Of a DNA stretch of 64,000 nucleotides, positions 35,084 to 44,324 are shown in pieces; position 1 is the first letter of the stretch; each line of letters begins with the position of its first letter. The translations under genes and the position numbers were made by a program. The notes under the pieces are model-generated. The model saw only the letters and a list, made by a program, of their open reading frames with translations. It was not told the origin of the DNA and did not search any database. The DNA comes from an uncultured bacterium (GTDB taxonomy: Bacteria; Cyanobacteriota; Vampirovibrionia; Gastranaerophilales; Gastranaerophilaceae), in the NCBI GenBank assembly GCA_902797965.1, contig CADBUY010000015.1:20251-84250 (forward strand), read 5' to 3'.

Positions 35084-36433
35084 ATGAACGAATACATAAC
35101 TAGGGTACTTAATGACGTAGAGAAGAAATACGCTTGTGAACCTGAATATTTACAAGCAGTTAAAGAAGTTTTATGTTCTGTTGAACATTTGGTTGATAAA
35201 CATCCTGAATACGAAAAATTAGCCATTTTAGAAAGAATGGTTGAACCTGAAAGAATCATATCATTCAGAGTTCCTTGGGTTAATGATAAAGGTGAAGTCA
35301 AAGTTAATAAAGGCTTCAGAGTTCAATTCAGTTCTCTTATAGGTCCTTATAAAGGCGGTTTGCGTTTTCACCCTACAGTAAACCAAAGTATTATGAAATT
35401 TTTAGGTTTTGAGCAAATATTTAAAAACGCTTTAACAGGTTTGCCTATAGGCGGCGGTAAAGGCGGAAGTGATTTTGATCCAAAAGGAAAATCTGATAAT
35501 GAAATTATGAGGTTCTGCCAAAGTTTTATGACAGAATTATACAGACATATCGGTCATGACGTTGACGTTCCTGCCGGTGATATTGGTGTAGGCGGACGAG
35601 AAATCGGATATTTATTCGGTCAATACAAAAGAATTAGAGATGCTTATGAGGGCGGTGTGTTAACAGGTAAATCAATATGCTACGGCGGTTCTTTAGGCAG
35701 AACAGAGGCTACAGGGTTTGGATTAGTTTTCTTCACAAGAGAAATGCTTAAAACTAAAGGCGAAAGTTTCCAAGGTAAAACAGTTACAATCTCCGGTTCA
35801 GGTAATGTTGCAATTTATGCTTGCCAAAAAGCTCAGGAATACGGTGCAAATGTTGTTGCAATGTCTGATTCAAACGGCTGTATCTACGATAAAAACGGAA
35901 TTGATTTACCACTAATTAAAGATATTAAAGAAGTTAAACGCGGAAGAATTAAAGAATATTTGGATAAACATCCTGATGCCGAGTATATGGAAAGAACATC
36001 TGAAGATTCTCCAATCTGGACGATTAAAACCGATATCGCGCTTCCTTGTGCTACTCAAAACGAAGTTACTCTAAACTCTGCTAAAAAACTTGTTGAAAAC
36101 GGAGTTTTAGCTGTAGCAGAGGGCGCTAATATGCCTTGCACACAAGAAGCAACAGATTACTTACTTGAAAAAGGTGTTTTGGTAGGTCCTGCAAAAGCTG
36201 CAAATGCCGGCGGTGTTGCAACATCAGCTATTGAGATGAGTCAAAACAGTATGAGATATTATTACACATTTGATGAAGTTATAGAAAAACTTGATTGCAT
36301 TATGGTTAATATATTCAATGCTTGTCGAGATAATGCAGAAAAATACGGATGTGCAGGTAACTACGTTGCTGGTGCAAATCTTGCCGCGTTTGACAAACTT
36401 GCTGAAGCAATGAAATGCCAAGGTATTGTATAA
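35084..36433 (+). CDS. gdhA: Glutamate dehydrogenase (NADP-type, hexameric)
   Basis: A 449-residue enzyme that interconverts 2-oxoglutarate plus ammonium and glutamate, here most likely for ammonium assimilation. The substrate site KGGLRFHPTVN, the catalytic Lys segment LPIGGGKGGSDFDPKGKSDNE and the nucleotide-binding VTISGSGNVAIYACQKAQEYGANVVAMSDSNG are typical of the GDH50s class. It is a single gene with its own promoter and terminator. Confidence 0.96.
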   Translation: MNEYITRVLNDVEKKYACEPEYLQAVKEVLCSVEHLVDKHPEYEKLAILERMVEPERIISFRVPWVNDKGEVKVNKGFRVQFSSLIGPYKGGLRFHPTVNQSIMKFLGFEQIFKNALTGLPIGGGKGGSDFDPKGKSDNEIMRFCQSFMTELYRHIGHDVDVPAGDIGVGGREIGYLFGQYKRIRDAYEGGVLTGKSICYGGSLGRTEATGFGLVFFTREMLKTKGESFQGKTVTISGSGNVAIYACQKAQEYGANVVAMSDSNGCIYDKNGIDLPLIKDIKEVKRGRIKEYLDKHPDAEYMERTSEDSPIWTIKTDIALPCATQNEVTLNSAKKLVENGVLAVAEGANMPCTQEATDYLLEKGVLVGPAKAANAGGVATSAIEMSQNSMRYYYTFDEVIEKLDCIMVNIFNACRDNAEKYGCAGNYVAGANLAAFDKLAEAMKCQGIV

Positions 36434-36452
36434 ATTATTTATTTTAAGAATA

Positions 36453-36485
36453 AAAAAGCCGAGCTTTAAAGAGTTCGGCTTTTTA
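36453..36485 (+). terminator. Intrinsic terminator of gdhA
   Basis: AAAAGCCGAGCT pairs with AGTTCGGCTTTT (one G-U) around a short A/T loop, ending in a T run 20 bp after the stop. Confidence 0.88.
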
Positions 36486-36535
36486 TTTATGTTCTTTCTG
36501 ATATAATTAAACTATAGGGAGATGTTTTAACAATA

Positions 36536-37150
36536 ATGAAAAAGGGATTATTTATAACATTTGAGGGCGGTGACGGCTGCGGTAAGACAACTCAGATAGA
36601 ACTTTTGAATAAATATTTATCTGGTAAAGGATATAAGACTTTGCTTACAAGAGAACCCGGAGCAAAAGGTTTGGGTGAAAAACTTAGAGAGATATTATTA
36701 AATTATGACGGTGAAGTTTCTCCAAATTGCGAGTCATTTTTGTTTCTTGCTGACAGAGCGCAACACGTTGACTGCATAATTAAACCTGCCTTAGAAGATG
36801 GTAAAATTATATTATGCGACCGCCACACTGATTCAACTGTAGCATACCAAGGTTATGGCAGGGGACTTAATTTAGAAAGAATATACCAACTAAATACTAT
36901 TGCAACTAGCGGTCTGAAGCCTGATTTAACAATAGTTCTTGACGTTGATGTTGAAACATCCATGAAAAGAGTCGGAAAAGAAAAAGACCGCATGGAATCA
37001 GCCGGAATTGAGTTTTTTAAAAGAGTTAGACAAGGTTTTTTAGAGATTGCAAAAAAAGAACCGCAAAGAGTGAAAGTTATTAATTCCTCTGATACAATAG
37101 AAAATATACATAAACAAATTGTGGAGTTGGTTGAAATTTGCAAAAATTAG
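36536..37150 (+). CDS. tmk: Thymidylate kinase
   Basis: A 204-residue dTMP kinase of the nucleotide synthesis pathway. The P-loop is FEGGDGCGKTTQ (residues 8-19), the DRX motif is LCDRHTDSTVAYQGYGRGL and the LID region follows near RVGKEKDRMESAG. It is followed by a CCCTCCCC repeat and then prfB. Confidence 0.95.
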   Translation: MKKGLFITFEGGDGCGKTTQIELLNKYLSGKGYKTLLTREPGAKGLGEKLREILLNYDGEVSPNCESFLFLADRAQHVDCIIKPALEDGKIILCDRHTDSTVAYQGYGRGLNLERIYQLNTIATSGLKPDLTIVLDVDVETSMKRVGKEKDRMESAGIEFFKRVRQGFLEIAKKEPQRVKVINSSDTIENIHKQIVELVEICKN

Positions 37151-37190
37151 CCCCCTCCCCAAACCCTCCCCCAAAGGAGAGGGAATTATA
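37151..37190. repeat. CCCTCCCC-type repeat in the tmk-prfB spacer
   Basis: A GC-rich unit (CCCCCTCCCCAAACCCTCCC, then CCAAAGGAGAGGG) directly follows the tmk stop. It belongs to the same group as the repeats at 27.0, 34.6 and 45.6 kb. Confidence 0.65.
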
Positions 37191-37236
37191 ATTGTTAAAT
37201 ATAATCAATAGATTATTACAGGAGTAATTGTAGTTT

Positions 37237-38298
37237 ATGAATGTAGAAGAAATAAAAGAACGTATAAATAAAAATAAAGATTGTGTAAATCTCAATCTAC
37301 TTCTTGATGAACAAAAAAAAATTGAACAACAATTACAGTCACCCGAAGTTTGGTCTAATCAGAATTTAGCCAACGAACTTGGTCAGAAAGTTCGTGAGAT
37401 AAAAGATACAATAGAAAAATTTACCCGTTGGGAAAGCATTATAGAGGATGCTCAAGCTGCACAAGAGATTGGTGATGAAGAGCTTATAAAAGAAAGCGAA
37501 TCTCAACTTGGTTTGTTAGAAAAAGAACTGGATAAATACGATATACAAAAAATGTTATCAGGAGAATATGATGAAGCAGACGCATTTTTGACAATAAATG
37601 CAGGAGCTGGCGGAACGGATGCACAGGATTGGGCAAGCATGCTTCTTCGAATGTATACACGCTGGGCAGAAACAAAGGGATGGAAAGTTGAATTAATCGA
37701 TAAATCCGATGGTGAAGAAGCCGGCATTAAATCTGCAACGATTAAGATTACAGGAAAATATGCTTACGGATACTCAAAGGCAGAAAAAGGGGTTCACAGA
37801 CTTGTAAGAATATCCCCATTTAATGCTAACGGAAAACGTCAGACAAGTTTTGCATCATGTGAAGTTTCACCAATTATCCCTGATTATGAAAAAACTATTA
37901 TAATTCCTCCTGAAGATTTGGAAGTTGATACAATGCGTTCAGGCGGAGCCGGCGGACAGAATGTTAATAAAGTTGAAACTGCCGTAAGGATTTTGCACAA
38001 ACCTACAGGAATTGTTATAAAATGCCAGCAAGAACGCTCTCAACTTCAAAACAAAGAAAATGCAATGCAAATGCTGGCTTCTAAACTGCTTGAACTCCGA
38101 CAAAGAGAACACGAGAAGAAACTTGCAGAACTAAAGGGTGAAGCATTTGACATAAACTTCGGTTCGCAAATTCGCTCTTACGTTTTTCATCCGTACAAAA
38201 TGGTTAAAGACCACAGAACAGGGTTCGAGATGGGCAATGTTGATGCCGTTATGGATGGTGATTTAGACGGATTTATTGAAGCGTACTTAAAGGGATAA
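37237..38298 (+). CDS. prfB: Peptide chain release factor 2
   Basis: A 353-residue class I release factor that reads UAA and UGA. The SPF anticodon-like tripeptide is in [10 protein letters not shown] and the GGQ motif in [11 protein letters not shown]. The gene is one uninterrupted frame. At the place where many bacteria have the CUU-UGA-C frameshift site, this gene reads CTT-GAT in frame, so the autoregulatory frameshift is absent. The N-terminus is slightly shorter than E. coli RF2. Confidence 0.96.
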   Translation: MNVEEIKERINKNKDCVNLNLLLDEQKKIEQQLQSPEVWSNQNLANELGQKVREIKDTIEKFTRWESIIEDAQAAQEIGDEELIKESESQLGLLEKELDKYDIQKMLSGEYDEADAFLTINAGAGGTDAQDWASMLLRMYTRWAETKGWKVELIDKSDGEEAGIKSATIKITGKYAYGYSKAEKGVHRLVRISPFNANGKRQTSFASCEVSPIIPDYEKTIIIPPEDLEVDTMRSGGAGGQNVNKVETAVRILHKPTGIVIKCQQERSQLQNKENAMQMLASKLLELRQREHEKKLAELKGEAFDINFGSQIRSYVFHPYKMVKDHRTGFEMGNVDAVMDGDLDGFIEAYLKG

Positions 38299-38300
38299 AA

Positions 38301-38948
38301 TTAAGCCTCATATTCGTATTTACCTTCAGGAGCTTCCGCTTCGGATTTTGCATAAGCAGCCGCAGCTTTGCTTGCACTTGAGGTTTTAAATGTTCCGTCA
38401 TCAGATTGTTCTACTTTTGTATCTGATTTTTGTTCTTTTGTTTTGGCATGCTCTTTACAGTAATCAATATACTCTTTGTAAGTAACTTTATCATCACTAT
38501 TGGCATCCATTGCTTCGTCGTACTTGGAATCGCCGCGTTTTGCATAAACATTACTTGAACCATCTGTTGGTTTAACATCTATCGGAGTAATTGAATTTGA
38601 TTTGGAATCAGTTTGATGATTTATTAAGTTCTTACTAATATTTTCGGAAGCTTTTTCATTTGCCTGCAAAGTCCGATAATTATTAGCTTGTTCAACCATT
38701 TTCACCATTTGTTTTGGTGAAATATCATTTTCTTTACAATAATCTCTAAATTCGTCAAAAGAAACAACGCCATCTTCATCAGCATCCATTTCTTTCATGT
38801 ACATAGGTTCGCCTTTTTTGGCGTAATATGCTGAATTATTATTTAATTTATTGGTATTTTGATTTATACCTGATGTTTTTGAATTTATTAATGATGATTG
38901 TAAACCGCTCAAAGATGAGGTTGCTACACTATTCAGGGGTAAACTCAT
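38301..38948 (-). CDS. EF-hand calcium-binding protein
   Basis: A 215-residue protein with two EF-hands. Loop 1 is canonical: DADEDGVVSFDE at residues 55-66, flanked by EFRDYCKEN. Loop 2 is DANSDDKVTYKE at 148-159, flanked by EYIDYCKEHAK; Gly at position 6 is replaced by Asp but all ligand positions are kept. The N-terminal 40 residues are Ser/Asn rich and disordered, without a signal peptide. The two EF-hands share the preceding G-x-x-x-Y motif, suggesting internal duplication. It converges on prfB with a 2-bp gap. Confidence 0.85.
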   Translation of the reverse strand: MSLPLNSVATSSLSGLQSSLINSKTSGINQNTNKLNNNSAYYAKKGEPMYMKEMDADEDGVVSFDEFRDYCKENDISPKQMVKMVEQANNYRTLQANEKASENISKNLINHQTDSKSNSITPIDVKPTDGSSNVYAKRGDSKYDEAMDANSDDKVTYKEYIDYCKEHAKTKEQKSDTKVEQSDDGTFKTSSASKAAAAYAKSEAEAPEGKYEYEA

Positions 38949-39152
38949 GACCTACTGTCCTTTATACACTCTTTACTATATTCATATTATAAATCATTTT
39001 TTAAAAGTTTCAAGTGTTGTGTAATATAATTAAGTACACACCTCGGTCATTTTAAGTATATATTTCATCATAATTAATTCAACGGATAATAATTTTAGTT
39101 TTGAAATTACAAATTCATTCTTATTGTCAAACGCATAAACTAATAGCTGAAA

Positions 39153-39602
39153 TTACTTTTTACTTTTAGCATATTCAATGGCATCAAATTTATCAGGATT
39201 AGCTTCCGGAACAGGAGTAAATACAAGCATCTTACCATCCGCAAAAGAACCTGTAATAACACCGTTTTCTGCATGTTTTACATTAAATACTTCTTCAGGT
39301 TCCTCTGAACCTCCAAATCTAAATTTTACGGCATTATCCGTCTGCACGCATGAAAACGGTAAACCAATACCCATCTCACTGTCCTCTGTGTAACCGGATT
39401 TTTCGTCATAAAAAATATAAAAATCTTTGTATGAAATTTTTTGGTCAGGAGAAGAAATCATATATACACCTTTATGAAAATAAACAGACGCTGCAGTTTG
39501 TGAATTCGAAAAAATACTGTTTTTTATACTTGTACATCCGGTTATAAAACACAAAAATATAACAGGTATAATAATCGATAATAATTTTATTACTTTTTGC
39601 AT
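39153..39602 (-). CDS. Unrecognised lipoprotein
   Basis: A 149-residue protein with a lipoprotein signal: a hydrophobic stretch at residues 5-20 and lipobox ITGC, giving lipidated Cys23. The mature part is beta rich with no known domain. It is a single gene between the EF-hand gene and the YtxH cluster. Confidence 0.75.
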   Translation of the reverse strand: MQKVIKLLSIIIPVIFLCFITGCTSIKNSIFSNSQTAASVYFHKGVYMISSPDQKISYKDFYIFYDEKSGYTEDSEMGIGLPFSCVQTDNAVKFRFGGSEEPEEVFNVKHAENGVITGSFADGKMLVFTPVPEANPDKFDAIEYAKSKK

Positions 39603-39640
39603 AAAATTTCCTAAACGACTACTTTAAAATACGAAAAAAA

Positions 39641-39664
39641 ATGAGTGACTTATTAATCACTCAT
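39641..39664 (-). terminator. Intrinsic terminator after the YtxH gene
   Basis: ATGAGTGA pairs with TCACTCAT around a short loop, flanked by A and T runs. It ends the minus-strand YtxH unit and could act in both directions. Confidence 0.75.
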
Positions 39665-39674
39665 TTTATATAAC

Positions 39675-39941
39675 TTAAGCTTCTTCGCCTTTATCCTTAT
39701 TCAGCATACCCTGAAGTTTATTAATAATCTCTTCGCTTTTCTCCTGTGCTTCAGAGATTAAATCATCTGCTTTTCTTTTTATATCCTGAACTGTTTCGTC
39801 TGTTCTATCTGCTAAATCAGATGCCATTTTTCCTAATTGTTCTCTTGTTTCTTCGCCTGACTTTGGTGCTAATAAAACACCTGCTACTGCACCGATTGCT
39901 GCACCAATTGCAAAACCTGCTAAAAATCTTGTTACTGACAT
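39675..39941 (-). CDS. YtxH domain protein
   Basis: An 88-residue protein. The N-terminal glycine-rich membrane helix (FLAGFAIGAAIGAVAGVLLAPKSGEETREQL) is the YtxH signature and is followed by an amphipathic coiled-coil tail. YtxH proteins are often linked to envelope stress, with no firm biochemical role. The ribosome site AAGGAG is good. It belongs to a four-gene cluster of similar small membrane proteins. Confidence 0.85.
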   Translation of the reverse strand: MSVTRFLAGFAIGAAIGAVAGVLLAPKSGEETREQLGKMASDLADRTDETVQDIKRKADDLISEAQEKSEEIINKLQGMLNKDKGEEA

Positions 39942-40028
39942 AATATTTTCTCCTTATCTTTACTTACACATTATACGTTTCAATCTTAGTTTAACCGATT
40001 GAAAAGTTTTTTGAATTGTCTTATTTGC

Positions 40029-40397
40029 TTACTTCTTTTTACCAAACATCTTTAAACCGGCAAACAATCCGCCGAAAAAGCCTTTTGTTACAGTTCCTGC
40101 AACTGTTGATAATTTGGTTAAAATTTTAAGCGGTGAGTTTGCAACAAAAGTTTTTACTTTATTCACGCCTTCTTCAGCTTTAATAATAATTCCACTGACT
40201 ATTTCTACTGATTTATTAACATTTTTCAGAGTTGGAATGAGTTCTTTTTTTACTATATCAGCTGTTTCATTAATATTATTTGTCAATTTTGACAGTTCAA
40301 ACAAAACTTTTACTAACATTATGCCAACAAGAATTACAATAATACCTGTTGCATAAGCTAAAAAAGTTAAACCTTGATATAATTGTCCTATTTCCAT
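40029..40397 (-). CDS. DUF948-like membrane protein
   Basis: A 122-residue protein with one N-terminal membrane helix (residues about 10-33), then a long helix with the ELSKLTNNINETADIVKKELIPTLKNVNKSVE pattern typical of DUF948, and a Gly/Lys-rich end. DUF948 proteins often neighbour YtxH proteins, as here. Confidence 0.7.
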   Translation of the reverse strand: MEIGQLYQGLTFLAYATGIIVILVGIMLVKVLFELSKLTNNINETADIVKKELIPTLKNVNKSVEIVSGIIIKAEEGVNKVKTFVANSPLKILTKLSTVAGTVTKGFFGGLFAGLKMFGKKK

Positions 40398-40524
40398 TAT
40401 TATTCCTTCTTATTATTTCGGGCAAATATGCCCGGTCTGTATTTTATTTGTTATATTTGGAGTTTTGTTTAACTTACGGGCGTGGAGGATGTATTCTCTT
40501 TTATTAATATTTACCACTTTACCC

Positions 40525-40848
40525 CTAGTCGTGGTCAAAGTTGAAGTTTGATTCACTTTCAAGTTCTTTTGCTTTTCTCATTTTTTTTGATTTAAGCATA
40601 CTACCAATTTTTTTGTATTGTTTTTCTAACTTGTACTTTAACAAGTCAATTGACTCCTTGGCCTGTTTTTTAGCTTCCTTTACTTCAGGTGAATATTTTT
40701 CTGCCAAGTCACAAACCGTATCCTTTACCTTTTCTCTCATCTCTTCACCTGATTTTGGAGCATAAAGAACACCGGCTACAATACCGCCAATGACACCTAA
40801 AAGTAATCCTACTCCAAAACCAATTGAGGTTTTATCTTTCTCGCACAT
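40525..40848 (-). CDS. YtxH domain protein
   Basis: A 107-residue protein. The membrane segment GFGVGLLLGVIGGIVAGVLYAPKSGEEMREKVKD again carries the YtxH APKSGEE motif; a basic coiled coil and an acidic tail follow. It is a paralogue of the YtxH gene at 39675 and lies in the same minus-strand cluster. Confidence 0.85.
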   Translation of the reverse strand: MCEKDKTSIGFGVGLLLGVIGGIVAGVLYAPKSGEEMREKVKDTVCDLAEKYSPEVKEAKKQAKESIDLLKYKLEKQYKKIGSMLKSKKMRKAKELESESNFNFDHD

Positions 40849-40937
40849 ATATTACATCTCCTATTTTATTATTCACACGCAAATGTATTGTACCATGTTT
40901 TTTCAACTTATTAAAGTACCAATATTACCCGAATTTT

Positions 40938-41252
40938 TTATCCGGCATGTTTTTCAACTTCTCTCTTAACAAGCCAAAAAGTAGCTGCACCCAGAGCGTT
41001 TTTAAGCTGTCCGATAACAATACTCATAAAAGCTGATTTTATCTGTTCTGTTATTAGTGGAGCAAACTTGAGCATCTGCTCAGAAATCTGACGCACTGTT
41101 TTTAATAAATCCTTTAAGTTTGGCTTTATTGCTTCAACTAATGAATTATACTTCCTTAACTCTTTGCTTAATTTAACAAGATAAAGCAGCAAAGTCGTTC
41201 CGATAATTAATTCTGCAATAAAAACTATAAATGTAAAAATATAAAATACCAT
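40938..41252 (-). CDS. Small membrane protein, possible DUF948 relative
   Basis: A 104-residue protein with an N-terminal membrane helix (IFTFIVFIAELIIGTTLLLYLVKL), then a helix LKDLLKTVRQISEQMLKFAPLI. The arrangement matches the DUF948-like gene at 40029, though sequence similarity is low. It is first in the YtxH/DUF948 cluster and diverges from murT. Confidence 0.6.
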   Translation of the reverse strand: MVFYIFTFIVFIAELIIGTTLLLYLVKLSKELRKYNSLVEAIKPNLKDLLKTVRQISEQMLKFAPLITEQIKSAFMSIVIGQLKNALGAATFWLVKREVEKHAG

Positions 41253-41330
41253 GCTAATAAACCTTTTTTGTATTATTATAGATTATAATTCATATTAAAC
41301 AATTTTTAAATACACTTATAGGGGGGATTT

Positions 41331-42656
41331 TTGAGGGGGAAATTTTTATTATCATTATTTTTAGCAAAAGCAATAAAGCTTGGATTGAATATAACAAAGC
41401 TCACGGGCGGAACTTCCGTTATCGGAAAAATTGTTCTGAAACTTTGTCCTGATTTTTTATCTCACGCTAATAAATATATAAAAACAAAGATTAATATTAC
41501 CGGAACAAACGGAAAAACAACAACTTCAGGATTAATTTCTCATTTGTTGAAAGAAAGCGGTAATTCAGTTATTAATAACGCACTTGGAGCCAATATGATA
41601 CAAGGCGTGGTTAATGCTCTTGCAACGGAATTAAACCCATTGGAAAAATATGATTATTCAATTATTGAATCAGATGAAGCATTTTTGGAAGTAATATACA
41701 AAAACTTTGAAGCAGATTATCTTGTTGTTACAAACCTCTTTCGTGACCAATTAGACAGATATGGCGAACTTGCCACGACAAAAAGATTTATTCAAAACGG
41801 TATTGATATGAAACCAAATTTAACGCTTCTTTTGAATGCTGATGACCCGCTTGTATCAAGTTTTACAGGTGGGAGTAAATGTATATTTTACGGGGTTCAG
41901 GGAGTAACGTATGAAGATGGTTTAAAACCGTCAGAAAGTCATACAGAAGAGGCTTTTAATTGTCCTAATTGCGGGAAACCTTTGGTGTATAATAAAAAGT
42001 TCTACGCTCAACAGGGGCATTATTATTGTGATTGCGGCTACCACAGACCGGAACCTAAATACAAGGCTAACGTCACATTGTATAAAACTCATTCCGTTTT
42101 AAATGTTAACGGTGAAGAATTTGAAGTTCCTCTAGTAGGCTTATTTAACGCATATAATGCACTTGCTGCAATTTCACTTTGTAAAGAACTCGGAATTGAA
42201 ACCGATAAAATACAAAAAAATATAAAAACTTTTAAGGTAGCATTTGGAAGAAGCGAAGTAAAATATCTAAACGGTAAAAGAACGCTTATTCAGTTAATCA
42301 AAAACCCGATAGGTGCTAATGAAGTTCTTAAAACCGTTGATTTAGACTCTAATTTATTAATCATAATAAACGACAATTACGCAGACGGGCGTGATGTTTC
42401 ATGGCTTTGGGATGCGGAATTTGAAGGGGTAGGAGTAAATAGACATGAGATTGTAGTGTCAGGCTCAAGAGCAAATGACATGGCTCTTCGTCTTAAATAT
42501 GCAGGAGTTGGGGTAAATAACATTAAAGTAATTGGTGATATAGAAAAAGCTGTTGAATATGTAGGACAAATCGCGGATAATAATATTACAATTTTGCCAA
42601 CATATACAGCTTTGTTAAAATTGAATAAAATGAAATCATTGAAAAGAGGTAAATAA
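41331..42656 (+). CDS. murT: MurT-type Mur ligase (lipid II isoglutaminyl synthase subunit)
   Basis: A 441-residue Mur ligase. The ATP motif TGTNGKTTTSG is near residues 56-66, and the central domain holds a Cys4 zinc ribbon (CPNCGKPLVY ... YYCDCGYH, near 204-231), which distinguishes MurT from MurC-F. The C-terminal DUF1727 region includes FGRSEV and NDNYADGRDVSWLWD. With GatD, MurT amidates the D-Glu of lipid II. No gatD lies next to it: the next gene is pdxJ. The start is TTG at 41331, with a G-rich site upstream. Confidence 0.88.
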   Translation: MRGKFLLSLFLAKAIKLGLNITKLTGGTSVIGKIVLKLCPDFLSHANKYIKTKINITGTNGKTTTSGLISHLLKESGNSVINNALGANMIQGVVNALATELNPLEKYDYSIIESDEAFLEVIYKNFEADYLVVTNLFRDQLDRYGELATTKRFIQNGIDMKPNLTLLLNADDPLVSSFTGGSKCIFYGVQGVTYEDGLKPSESHTEEAFNCPNCGKPLVYNKKFYAQQGHYYCDCGYHRPEPKYKANVTLYKTHSVLNVNGEEFEVPLVGLFNAYNALAAISLCKELGIETDKIQKNIKTFKVAFGRSEVKYLNGKRTLIQLIKNPIGANEVLKTVDLDSNLLIIINDNYADGRDVSWLWDAEFEGVGVNRHEIVVSGSRANDMALRLKYAGVGVNNIKVIGDIEKAVEYVGQIADNNITILPTYTALLKLNKMKSLKRGK

Positions 42657-42657
42657 A

Positions 42658-43377
42658 ATGTTATTAGGTGTAAATATAGATCACGTTGCAACACTCAGAA
42701 ATGCAAGAGGGGGAAATGACCCTGATATTTTAACAGCTGTCAGAATTTGTAAGGATTGTGGTGTTGCATCAATTACTACTCATTTAAGAGAGGACAGACG
42801 TCATATCAAAGATGCAGACGTTGAAGCTATAAGAATGATGCCGAGAGTTCGTCTTAACTTAGAGATGGCAATGACAAAAGAAATGCAAAGATTTGCACTA
42901 AAAATCAGACCTCACGCAGTTTGTATCGTTCCTGAAAAAAGAAAAGAACTTACTACAGAAGGCGGACTTGATGTTGCAGGACAGTTAAAATGGGCAATTG
43001 AATTTACAAAACCTCTTATTGATAAGGGAATTGAAGTAAGTTTCTTTATTGACCCTGATATAGACCAAATTTCAGCCGTATCAAAAACAGGTGCACCGTT
43101 TATTGAACTTCATACAGGAAGATATTCAAACGTATACGGAACACCAGAGGAAGAAAAAGCTTTTGAAGACTTAAAGGGTGCGGCTGTTTTTGCTCAAAAC
43201 TTTGGTCTAAAGGTTAACGCAGGGCATGGCTTAAACTATGATAACGTACATAGAATGCATGAAATACCAAATCTTGTAGAATTAAATATAGGTCACTCAA
43301 TTATTTCAAGAGCCGTTTTTGTAGGCTTGGAAAAAGCTGTTAAAGAGATGAAAACGCTGTGTGAGGTATCAAAATAA
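42658..43377 (+). CDS. pdxJ: Pyridoxine 5'-phosphate synthase
   Basis: A 239-residue TIM-barrel enzyme that condenses 1-deoxyxylulose 5-phosphate with 3-amino-2-oxopropyl phosphate in the DXP-dependent vitamin B6 pathway. The start LLGVNIDHVATLRNARGGNDPD and the segments HLREDRRHI and AGHGLNYDNV are diagnostic. It starts one base after the murT stop and overlaps the next gene at TAATG. Confidence 0.96.
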   Translation: MLLGVNIDHVATLRNARGGNDPDILTAVRICKDCGVASITTHLREDRRHIKDADVEAIRMMPRVRLNLEMAMTKEMQRFALKIRPHAVCIVPEKRKELTTEGGLDVAGQLKWAIEFTKPLIDKGIEVSFFIDPDIDQISAVSKTGAPFIELHTGRYSNVYGTPEEEKAFEDLKGAAVFAQNFGLKVNAGHGLNYDNVHRMHEIPNLVELNIGHSIISRAVFVGLEKAVKEMKTLCEVSK

Positions 43378-43712
43378 TGAAATCAAAAGAAGAAATTGTT
43401 AAGGAAATGCAATTAGTCGTTGAACAAATGCGGCTTGATGATATAGAAGAAAACCCTGATTGTGAACATGAGTTTTTTACTTGTGATGCTTGCGGTGGGG
43501 TAAAAGATATGGCAGGATCAGTAACATACGGACATCATAGGCTGTGCAACGATTGTGTTTTGCTTGCGGAAGTTGGTTTTGAACTTGGACAAATCAAAGA
43601 CATTCATGAACTGATTGACGCTATGGAAGACAAACGTCTGGAAGCCGATTGCGAATTTATTAAAGAAGAAGAAAAAAGACAGCAGGCAATCAATTCGTCA
43701 GAACTCAATTAA
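43377..43712 (+). CDS. Small Cys4 zinc-ribbon protein
   Basis: A 111-residue protein with a CxxC (36, 39) and a second CxxC (57, 60) around a short beta hairpin, forming a likely zinc ribbon. A helical N-terminus and an acidic, Gln-rich C-terminus flank it. The start overlaps the pdxJ stop (TAATG), so it is cotranslated with murT-pdxJ. Function unknown. Confidence 0.75.
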   Translation: MKSKEEIVKEMQLVVEQMRLDDIEENPDCEHEFFTCDACGGVKDMAGSVTYGHHRLCNDCVLLAEVGFELGQIKDIHELIDAMEDKRLEADCEFIKEEEKRQQAINSSELN

Positions 43713-43796
43713 ACCGTAAGCTTTATCTTACTTATCAAATATTTAGTTCTAAAGTATTTTCCCCTATGATATTTACCCCTACCCCTGCCCCTACTC

Positions 43797-44324
43797 CTAA
43801 ACTTTGTATGAAATTGTTGAATTTTCAGGCAATTTGTATTCTCTGATAAATCCGTTACTGTCTTGATTGACTTTATCAAGAATTTCCCTTGCTTTCATAT
43901 AAGAGATACTGTATTTATCAGCAATGTCATAAGCAGAGAGTGTTCTGTGCAAACCATTTCTTTTTAATTCAGCAATAATTGTATCTGTATTTTTAGGTAA
44001 GGTAAATTGTTTTGCTTCTACTCTTACATTATTATTTGTTTCCTGAGTCTGAGTGCTATTAGTCTGAGCAGATTGAGTCTGAACCTGTGTATTCTCATTA
44101 TTAGTTTCTGTTTCAGTTTCATCCTCTGTTTCAATTTTTCTCGGAAAATTTTCTTGTATATCAGCCAGAGCTTTTCTTGTAACTTGTCCTCTGTCTGTAT
44201 AAACTTTTTTATTTTCATCATCTTCTGATGATTGTGTATTTTTTGAATAAGCATTAAACGCAGCTCTTATCTCTGCAAAAACTTGCCTTGAAACACTGCT
44301 TGCACTGCTTAAACTTTCTGTCAT
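43797..44324 (-). CDS. Unrecognised protein with a C-terminal HTH-like segment
   Basis: A 175-residue protein. The middle (about 75-112) is a Glu/Thr/Asn/Gln-rich disordered stretch. Residues about 130-160 (LSAYDIADKYSISYMKAREILDKV) look like an HTH. There is no signal peptide. A role in DNA binding is possible but unproven. Confidence 0.65.
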   Translation of the reverse strand: MTESLSSASSVSRQVFAEIRAAFNAYSKNTQSSEDDENKKVYTDRGQVTRKALADIQENFPRKIETEDETETETNNENTQVQTQSAQTNSTQTQETNNNVRVEAKQFTLPKNTDTIIAELKRNGLHRTLSAYDIADKYSISYMKAREILDKVNQDSNGFIREYKLPENSTISYKV

